Positions 58,101 through 64,000 of a stretch of 64,000 nucleotides of DNA are shown here, one piece after another (within the stretch, counting starts at the first letter, position 1; every line of letters begins with the position of its first letter). Position numbers and translations under genes: made by a program. This DNA is from Shinella zoogloeoides (GTDB taxonomy: Bacteria > Pseudomonadota > Alphaproteobacteria > Rhizobiales > Rhizobiaceae), in the NCBI RefSeq assembly GCF_020883495.1, contig NZ_CP086610.1, positions 787,501 through 851,500 of the forward strand. Reading direction: 5' to 3'. The notes under the pieces were generated by a model. It saw nothing but the letters and a program-made list of their open reading frames with translations. It did no database searches and was not told the DNA's origin.

Positions 58101-58766
58101 TCAGCCCGCCGCCGGCGAAATCAGATGCGCGCCGTCCGCCTGCGGTAACGCGCCCGAAGCGACGGCCCTGCCGTCCTCCATGCGCACCTTGCCTTCCGCC
58201 ACGAGCCGCAGCGCCAGCGGATAGCTCCTGTGCTCCACCGTCAGCACGCGCGCGGCCAGCGTATCGGCGGTGTCGGCCGGCAGCACAGGCACGGCGGCCT
58301 GCACGATCACCGGACCCTCGTCCATGCCCTCGGTCACGAAATGCACGGTGCAGCCGGCGATGCGCATGCCGGCGTCGATGACGCGCTGGTGCGTGTTGAG
58401 GCCGGGGAAGAGCGGCAGCAGGGAAGGGTGGATATTGAGGATGCGGCCCTCATGGCGCTGGATGAACGCCCCGGAGAGCAGCCGCATATAACCGGCAAGG
58501 CAGAGGATATCCGGCGAGAGCGCGTCGAGCGCGTCGAGGATCGCCGCCTCGTGGGCTTCCTTGCTGGCAAAGTCCCGGCGCAGGAAGACGCGGGTCGCAA
58601 TGCCCAGTGCCTTCGCCTTCGCAAGCCCGCCGGCCTCCGCCTTGTCGGAGAAGACCGCGACGATTTCCGCCGGGAAATCCGGCGCTTCCGCCGCCTTCGC
58701 CAGCGCCAGCATGTTGGAGCCGCCGCCGGAGATGAAGGCGACGACGCGCTTTTTGGGCGTCGTCAT
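58101..58766 (-). CDS. purN: Phosphoribosylglycinamide formyltransferase PurN
   Basis: 221 residues. It formylates GAR with 10-formyl-THF in purine synthesis. The GAR-binding SGGGSNM is near residue 13; [14 protein letters not shown] holds the catalytic Asn and His, and [17 protein letters not shown] holds the catalytic Asp. The start codon overlaps the purM stop by 4 bases (ATGA). Confidence 0.96.
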   Translation of the reverse strand: MTTPKKRVVAFISGGGSNMLALAKAAEAPDFPAEIVAVFSDKAEAGGLAKAKALGIATRVFLRRDFASKEAHEAAILDALDALSPDILCLAGYMRLLSGAFIQRHEGRILNIHPSLLPLFPGLNTHQRVIDAGMRIAGCTVHFVTEGMDEGPVIVQAAVPVLPADTADTLAARVLTVEHRSYPLALRLVAEGKVRMEDGRAVASGALPQADGAHLISPAAG

Positions 58767-59836
58767 AGGGCGAGCGTGCCCTTGTAGATCGTGCCGGCTG
58801 TGCCCTCTTCACGGGCGACCATGCGGCCGAGGCGGAAGACGGTTTCGCCTTCGGCCGAAAGGGCGCTTGCGACCGTATCGGCCTTGTCGGCCGGAACGAC
58901 GGCGATCATGCCGACGCCGCAATTGAAGGTGCGCAGCATTTCCTTGGCTTCCACGCCGCCCGTTTTCGCGAGCCAGGAGAAGACGGCCGGGGCCTTGACG
59001 GCGTCGAGGTCGATCTCGGCGGCGAGGTGCTTGGGCAGCACGCGCGGAATGTTCTCCGGGAAGCCGCCGCCGGTGATATGCGCCAGCGCCTTGATCGCGC
59101 CCGTCTCGCGGATCGCCTTCAGGAGCGGCTTCACATAGATCTTCGTCGGCGTCAGCAGCGCTTCGCCGAGGCTCTTGGCGCTATCGAACGGCGCGGGCGC
59201 GTCCCAGGCGAGGCCCGAGAGCGTGACGATCTTGCGCACCAGAGAATAGCCGTTGGAATGCACGCCCGAGGAGGCAAGGCCGAGGATGACGTCGCCCTCG
59301 GCGATATCGCCGGCAGGCAGGAGCTGGCCGCGCTCGGCCGCGCCGACCGCAAAGCCGGCAAGATCATAGTCGCCATGCGAATACATGCCGGGCATTTCCG
59401 CCGTCTCGCCGCCGATCAGCGCGCAGCCGGCCTGCCGGCAGCCCTCGGCGATGCCTTCCACGATGGCCGCGCCCTGTTCGGGGTCGAGCTTGCCGGTGGC
59501 GAAATAGTCGAGGAAGAAGAGGGGCTCTGCGCCCTGCACCACGAGGTCGTTGACGCACATGGCGACGAGGTCGATGCCGACGGTGTCGTGGCGGTCGGCG
59601 TCGATGGCGATCTTCAGCTTGGTGCCGACGCCGTCATTGGCTGCGACGAGGACCGGATCCTTGAAGCCGGCCGCCTTGAGGTCGAAGAGGCCGCCGAAGC
59701 CGCCGATCTCGCCATCCGCGCCCGGACGGCGCGTCGAGCGAACCGCCGGCTTGATCTTCTCGACCATCAGGTTGCCCGCGTCGATATCGACGCCCGCATC
59801 GCTATAGGTCAGACCGTTCTTTCCAGACTGGCTCAT
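58763..59836 (-). CDS. purM: Phosphoribosylformylglycinamidine cyclo-ligase PurM
   Basis: 357 residues. It closes the imidazole ring of AIR using ATP. Family motifs: [15 protein letters not shown] at the N-terminus, [25 protein letters not shown] and [13 protein letters not shown]. First gene of the purMN pair; the promoter is presumably in the 359-bp gap upstream, shared with a RIME-like repeat. Confidence 0.97.
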   Translation of the reverse strand: MSQSGKNGLTYSDAGVDIDAGNLMVEKIKPAVRSTRRPGADGEIGGFGGLFDLKAAGFKDPVLVAANDGVGTKLKIAIDADRHDTVGIDLVAMCVNDLVVQGAEPLFFLDYFATGKLDPEQGAAIVEGIAEGCRQAGCALIGGETAEMPGMYSHGDYDLAGFAVGAAERGQLLPAGDIAEGDVILGLASSGVHSNGYSLVRKIVTLSGLAWDAPAPFDSAKSLGEALLTPTKIYVKPLLKAIRETGAIKALAHITGGGFPENIPRVLPKHLAAEIDLDAVKAPAVFSWLAKTGGVEAKEMLRTFNCGVGMIAVVPADKADTVASALSAEGETVFRLGRMVAREEGTAGTIYKGTLAL

Positions 59837-59958
59837 GCTCTCGTCTCCGGCTCGCGCGCTGTTGGCGCCCGATTGGCATGATGGGGGGATAAGTGCAAGA
59901 AGAATGCCGGGAAAGCGGGGATTTTTTCACGGAATTGCAGGTCCGGCGTGTGGAGATT

Positions 59959-60094
59959 GCCCCTCACCCTAACCCTCTCCTTGGCTGCGGGGAGAGGGGA
60001 CGTGCCCCGCACAATGGGGAAATCGGGGAAAACGGAGCGGCATATCCCTTCTCCCCGCCTGCGGGGAGAAGGGGACGGCAGCCGGATGAGGGGC
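59959..60094. repeat. RIME-like dispersed palindromic element, copy 4
   Basis: GCCCCTCACCCT at one end and CGGATGAGGGGC at the other are imperfect inverted ends; inner hairpins are CTCTCC-...-GGAGAG and CTTCTCCCCGC-CT-GCGGGGAGAAG. It occupies the middle of the 359-bp gap between purM and the AI-2E permease; nothing else is supported in the gap besides probable promoters. Confidence 0.8.
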
Positions 60095-60195
60095 TATCGC
60101 CTCAAGAACGAGCGTCAGGGCTTTTCTCCCCGAGCCTTGACCTTTCGCGCCCCTGCATCCTATCTCCTTCGCAAACAGTGAAGGAACGCGGAACG

Positions 60196-61314
60196 ATGGC
60201 AGCCCATATCAGCGGTGCGGGATTGAAGCGGCAGGTGATCTTCTGGCTCATCGCCTCCGTCTGCTTCGTGCTCTTCCTGCTCGTCTTCTCCGGCATCCTG
60301 CTGCCGTTCATCGCCGGCATGGCGCTGGCCTATTTCCTCGATCCGGTCGCCGACCGGCTGGAGCGCATCGGCCTGTCGCGCACCATGGCGACGGTGGTGA
60401 TCCTCGTTACCTTCGTCGTCATCTTCGCGCTGTCGCTGATGATCGTCATCCCGCTGCTCGCAACCCAGGCCGCCGATTTCCTGGAGAAGCTGCCGGGCTA
60501 CGTCACCCAGCTTCAGGAACTGGTGGCGAGCTTCAACCCGGACCTGCTGCCAAGCTGGATCGGCAGCCAGATGGGCACGATCAAGCAGAGCTTCTCCACC
60601 ATTCTCGCCGAGGCCGCCGGCTTCCTCGGCACGGTGTTCAAGCAGCTCTGGAATTCCGGCATGGCGCTGGTCAACATCCTGTCGCTGCTGGTCATCACGC
60701 CCGTCGTCGCCTTCTATCTCCTGCTCGACTGGGACCGCATGATCGCCAAGGTGGATAGCTGGGTGCCGCGCGACCATGTCGCCAGCGTGCGCCAGATCGC
60801 TTCCGAAATGGACGCGGCCATTGCCGGCTTCGTGCGCGGGCAAGGCTCCATCTGCATCATCCTCGGCCTGTTCTACGGCGTCGGCCTTTCCTTCGCCGGC
60901 CTCAATTTCGGCCTGCTGATCGGCCTTTTCGCCGGCCTCATCAGCTTCATTCCCTATGTCGGCTCGCTGGTCGGCCTCGTGCTCGCCATCGGCGTCGCCG
61001 TGGTGCAGTTCTGGCCGGATTACTGGATGGTGGCGCTCATCGCCGTCATCTTCTTCACCGGCCAGTTCATCGAGGGCAATATCCTCCAGCCCAAGCTCGT
61101 CGGCTCGCGCGTCGGCCTGCATCCGGTCTGGCTGATGTTCGCGCTGGTCGCCTTCGGCGCGCTCTTCGGCTTCGTCGGGCTGATGATCGCCGTGCCGGCC
61201 GCCGCCGCCGTGGGCGTGCTTGTCCGCTTCGGCCTCAACCGCTACCTTGACAGCGACCTCTACTACGGCAGGAGCAAGTCCGTTCTCCTCGAAGAGAGCA
61301 CGCCGGAAGAATAA
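60196..61314 (+). CDS. AI-2E family membrane transporter
   Basis: 372 residues from the ATG at 60196. Eight hydrophobic segments in the PerM/TqsA (UPF0118) layout, with FIAGMALAYFLDPVADRLERIG near the N-terminus and the conserved block IEGNILQPKLVGSRVGLHPVW before the last helices. Despite the family name, substrates range from autoinducer-2 to Na+/H+ exchange. It precedes hdaA by 28 bp, so they are probably cotranscribed. Confidence 0.9.
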   Translation: MAAHISGAGLKRQVIFWLIASVCFVLFLLVFSGILLPFIAGMALAYFLDPVADRLERIGLSRTMATVVILVTFVVIFALSLMIVIPLLATQAADFLEKLPGYVTQLQELVASFNPDLLPSWIGSQMGTIKQSFSTILAEAAGFLGTVFKQLWNSGMALVNILSLLVITPVVAFYLLLDWDRMIAKVDSWVPRDHVASVRQIASEMDAAIAGFVRGQGSICIILGLFYGVGLSFAGLNFGLLIGLFAGLISFIPYVGSLVGLVLAIGVAVVQFWPDYWMVALIAVIFFTGQFIEGNILQPKLVGSRVGLHPVWLMFALVAFGALFGFVGLMIAVPAAAAVGVLVRFGLNRYLDSDLYYGRSKSVLLEESTPEE

Positions 61315-61342
61315 CGGTGGCAGAGAGTATCCGAGTAACACC

Positions 61343-62038
61343 ATGACGTCGCGCAAGACCGCCGAACAGTTGCCGCTGGCCTTCGGGCACGACCCCGCGA
61401 CGGGCCGCGACGACCTCCTGATCGCCGAGCCCGTTAACGCGGCCGTGGCGATGATCGACGCCTGGCCGCACTGGCCGGCGCCCGTCGTCGTCATCGCCGG
61501 CCCCGTCGGCTCGGGAAAATCGCACCTCGCCGCCATCTGGCGCGAACGGGCCGGCGCGCGCCTCATCGAGGCGAAGGCGGGTGAGGGCGCGGAGGAGGCG
61601 GCCGAACACGGTCCCGTCCTCATCGAGGATGCCGACCGCGCCGGCTTCGACGACCGCACGCTCTTCCACATCATCAACAACGTGCGCCAGCACGGCCACA
61701 CGCTGCTCATAACCAGCCGCCTCTGGCCCATGTCCTGGCCGGTGGAACTGCCGGACCTGCGCTCGCGTCTCAAGGCGGCGACGGTGGTGGAAATCGGCGA
61801 GCCGGACGACGAGCTGCTCTCGCAGGTCATCGTCAAGCTCTTCGCCGATCGCCAGCTCTTCGTCGACGAGAAGCTGGTCGCCTATATCGTGGCGCGCATG
61901 GAGCGCTCGCTGGAGGCCGCGCAGACCCTGGTGGAACGCCTCGACCGCCTCGCGCTCGCCCGCGGCAGCCGCATCACGCGGACGCTGGCGCAGGAGGTGC
62001 TGGGGGAGATGGTCGGCGGCGGGGATTTCGGGGAGTAG
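61343..62038 (+). CDS. hdaA: DnaA regulatory inactivator HdaA
   Basis: 231 residues from the ATG at 61343. The N-terminal QLPLAF is a beta-clamp-binding motif. Walker A GPVGSGKSHLA is near residue 55, and the AAA+ core resembles DnaA (LIEDADRAGFDDRTLFHIINN as Walker B, LPDLRSRLKAATVVEIGEPDDE as sensor I/arginine finger region). It promotes DnaA-ATP hydrolysis after replication starts, preventing reinitiation. Upstream in-frame codons overlap the permease gene. Confidence 0.92.
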   Translation: MTSRKTAEQLPLAFGHDPATGRDDLLIAEPVNAAVAMIDAWPHWPAPVVVIAGPVGSGKSHLAAIWRERAGARLIEAKAGEGAEEAAEHGPVLIEDADRAGFDDRTLFHIINNVRQHGHTLLITSRLWPMSWPVELPDLRSRLKAATVVEIGEPDDELLSQVIVKLFADRQLFVDEKLVAYIVARMERSLEAAQTLVERLDRLALARGSRITRTLAQEVLGEMVGGGDFGE

Positions 62039-62089
62039 GTGAGCCGCGCGCACCGCCTTTCCCGCGGGAATCCCGCCACCACGCATTGA

Positions 62090-62108
62090 CTGTCACAGTT
62101 CTGTCGTC
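62090..62108 (+). promoter_or_regulatory. Pho box upstream of ppk
   Basis: CTGTCAC-AGTT-CTGTCGT is two 7-bp PhoB half-sites separated by 4 bp, ending about 50 bp before the ppk ATG. It predicts PhoB activation when phosphate is scarce. Confidence 0.75.
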
Positions 62109-62158
62109 AAACTGCGCTAAGCGCTTCGTGGAACAGCGGAAACTGGGCGGACCCCTTC

Positions 62159-64000
62159 ATGGATACAGCGACTCCCGATCTCTCTCAGGAAAAGCCTGCC
62201 CCGGATGCCGCGTCCATCGACGTCGCGGCCCTGATGGCCAGCCCCGAGCGCTTCATCAACCGCGAATTCTCCTGGCTCCAGTTCAATCGCCGCGTCCTTG
62301 AAGAGACGCTGAACACCGCCCATCCGCTGCTGGAGCGCATACGCTTCCTGTCGATCTCGGCGGCCAATCTCGACGAATTCTTCATGGTGCGCGTCGCCGG
62401 CCTCGAAGGGCAGGTGCGCCAGGGCGTCGGCATCCGCAGCCCGGACGGCAAGACCTCCGCCGAACAGCTCGACGATATCCTGAAGGAGATCGACAATCTC
62501 CAGATGGAGCAGCAGGCCTCGCTGGCCGTGCTCCAGCAATATCTCGCCAAGGAAGACATCCTCATCGTCCGCCCGACGGCGCTTTCCAGCGACGACAAGG
62601 TCTGGCTCCAGCAGGAATTCACCCAGTCGATCTTCCCGGTGCTGACGCCGCTCTCCATCGACCCGGCGCATCCGTTCCCCTTCATCCCGAACCTCGGCTT
62701 CTCCATCGGCCTCCAGCTCGAAAGCACGACCGGCAAGGAGCCGATGACGGCGCTGCTGCGCCTGCCGGTGGCGCTCGACCGCTTCATCCGCCTGCCGGAT
62801 GCCAAGGGCGCGATCCGCTATATCACCCTTGAGGATGCCGTCGGCCTCTTCATCGGCAAACTCTTCCCCGGCTATATCGTGCGCGGCTCGGGCACGTTCC
62901 GCATCATCCGCGACAGCGATATCGAAGTGGAGGAAGAGGCCGAAGACCTCGTGCGCTTCTTCGAGACCGCGCTGAAGCGCCGCCGCCGCGGCTCGGTGAT
63001 CCGCATCGAGACGGACTCGGAAATGCCGGAATCGCTGCGCCGCTTCGTGGTCGGCGAACTCGGCGTGCCGGAAAACCGCGTCGCCGTTCTTCCGGGCCTG
63101 CTCGCCCTCAACACGCTGTCGGAAATCGCCAAGGCCCCGCGCGACGATCTGCGGTTCGAGCCCTACAATGCCCGATTTCCCGAACGTGTCCGCGAGCACG
63201 CCGGCGACTGCCTTGCCGCCATCCGCGAAAAGGACATGGTCGTTCACCACCCCTACGAAAGCTTCGACGTGGTGGTCCAGTTCCTTCTCCAGGCTGCGCG
63301 CGATCCTGACGTCCTGGCGATAAAGCAGACGCTCTACCGCACCTCCAACGACAGCCCCATCGTGCGCGCGCTGATCGACGCCGCCGAGGCCGGAAAATCG
63401 GTGACGGCGCTGGTGGAACTGAAGGCCCGCTTCGACGAAGAGGCGAACATCCGCTGGGCGCGCGACCTGGAGCGCGCCGGCGTGCAGGTCGTCTTCGGCT
63501 TCATCGAATTGAAGACCCATGCCAAGATGTCGATGGTCGTGCGTCGCGAGGAGGGCAAGCTTCGCACCTATTGCCACCTCGGCACGGGCAACTATCACCC
63601 GATCACCGCGAAGATCTACACGGACCTTTCCTTCTTCACCTGCAACCCGACCATCGCCAGCGACATGGCGAACATCTTCAATTTCATCACCGGCTACGGC
63701 GAGCCGGAGGCCGGCATGAAGCTCGCCTTCTCGCCCTTCACGCTGCGCCCGCGCATCCTGCGTCACATCGATGAGGAGATCGCGCATGCGAAGAACGGCG
63801 CGCCGGCCGCGATCTGGATGAAGATGAATTCGCTGGTCGATCCCGACATCATCGACGCGCTCTACCGCGCCAGCCAGGCGGGCGTGGTGGTGGACCTCGT
63901 CGTGCGCGGCATCTGCTGCCTGCGCCCGCAGGTTCCCGGCCTTTCGGACAATATCCGCGTCAAGTCCATCGTCGGCCGCTTCCTCGAACATTCCCGCATC
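62159..64000 (+). CDS. ppk: Polyphosphate kinase PPK1 (3' end beyond the window)
   Basis: 614 codons are present from the ATG at 62159, without a stop before the edge; the family is about 700-730 residues. It makes long polyphosphate chains from ATP. Motifs: [18 protein letters not shown] (N-terminal domain), [34 protein letters not shown], and the PLD-like catalytic part with [13 protein letters not shown] and [20 protein letters not shown]. It is usually followed by ppx, which would lie outside this window. Confidence 0.95.
   Translation, partial: MDTATPDLSQEKPAPDAASIDVAALMASPERFINREFSWLQFNRRVLEETLNTAHPLLERIRFLSISAANLDEFFMVRVAGLEGQVRQGVGIRSPDGKTSAEQLDDILKEIDNLQMEQQASLAVLQQYLAKEDILIVRPTALSSDDKVWLQQEFTQSIFPVLTPLSIDPAHPFPFIPNLGFSIGLQLESTTGKEPMTALLRLPVALDRFIRLPDAKGAIRYITLEDAVGLFIGKLFPGYIVRGSGTFRIIRDSDIEVEEEAEDLVRFFETALKRRRRGSVIRIETDSEMPESLRRFVVGELGVPENRVAVLPGLLALNTLSEIAKAPRDDLRFEPYNARFPERVREHAGDCLAAIREKDMVVHHPYESFDVVVQFLLQAARDPDVLAIKQTLYRTSNDSPIVRALIDAAEAGKSVTALVELKARFDEEANIRWARDLERAGVQVVFGFIELKTHAKMSMVVRREEGKLRTYCHLGTGNYHPITAKIYTDLSFFTCNPTIASDMANIFNFITGYGEPEAGMKLAFSPFTLRPRILRHIDEEIAHAKNGAPAAIWMKMNSLVDPDIIDALYRASQAGVVVDLVVRGICCLRPQVPGLSDNIRVKSIVGRFLEHSRI

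Overview
The window is about 64 kb of GC-rich, gene-dense chromosome from an alphaproteobacterium, most likely a member of the Rhizobiaceae (Sinorhizobium/Shinella/Rhizobium/Agrobacterium type). The evidence is gene content and order: CcrM (GANTC) methyltransferase, HdaA, a DciA-like protein next to MutY and SMC, pyruvate phosphate dikinase, a betICBA operon, cysHDN, an R. etli-type asparaginase, a TIGR03808-type TAT-exported repeat protein, and dispersed RIME-like palindromic repeats. No prophage, insertion sequence or CRISPR array is seen. The window looks like core chromosome with small accessory patches.

Layout. 1-4.2 kb: end of a HAD hydrolase, an exported VWA protein, ccrM, and a second HAD hydrolase. 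4.2-13.7 kb: mutY, diverging from a dciA-like / DsbA-like lipoprotein / smc / small membrane protein / ppdK series, with a heptanucleotide array behind mutY. 13.7-22.3 kb: small exported or hypothetical proteins, a Sel1 protein, DUF1499, MBL hydrolase, cupin, DUF3597, an SDR with an atypical active site, a methyltransferase, tRNA-Pro(CGG), MgtC-like protein and a 25-residue membrane peptide. 22.3-26.2 kb: GNAT and the cysHDN sulfate-assimilation operon. 26.3-32.4 kb: a brnTA toxin-antitoxin module and betICBA (choline-O-sulfate/choline to glycine betaine) with clear operators. 32.5-34.1 kb: HdeD-like protein, then a fluoride riboswitch with terminator controlling crcB and an overlapping EamA-type membrane protein. 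34.3-41.3 kb: quinone oxidoreductase, diguanylate cyclase, MFS exporter, an AhpD-like/ECF41 sigma pair, DUF3750 and asparaginase. 41.3-45.7 kb: a frameshifted higBA module, DeoR-family regulator with palindromic operators, small enzymes, LysR regulator and GST. 46-48.3 kb: a metal-related set (small exported protein, PepSY membrane protein, PCuAC copper chaperone). 48.4-57.8 kb: TAT repeat protein, a PAS-GAF-GGDEF-EAL protein, MarR regulator, a ligase-associated exonuclease plus ATP-dependent ligase, glutathionyl-hydroquinone reductase and L,D-transpeptidase. 58.1-64 kb: purMN, an AI-2E family permease, hdaA, and ppk (cut by the window edge) behind a Pho box.

Functional themes. Replication and cell-cycle functions (ccrM, dciA-like, smc, hdaA) are spread through housekeeping DNA. 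Osmoprotection and sulfur assimilation are adjacent: BetC releases sulfate, and CysHDN assimilates it. Several regulatory sites can be read directly: the fluoride riboswitch with a plausible antiterminator, a BetI box, a BrnA-type operator, an ECF41 promoter, a CtrA box before a diguanylate cyclase, and a Pho box before ppk. All functional names rest on recognition of motifs and family patterns in the translated sequence; no database search was run.
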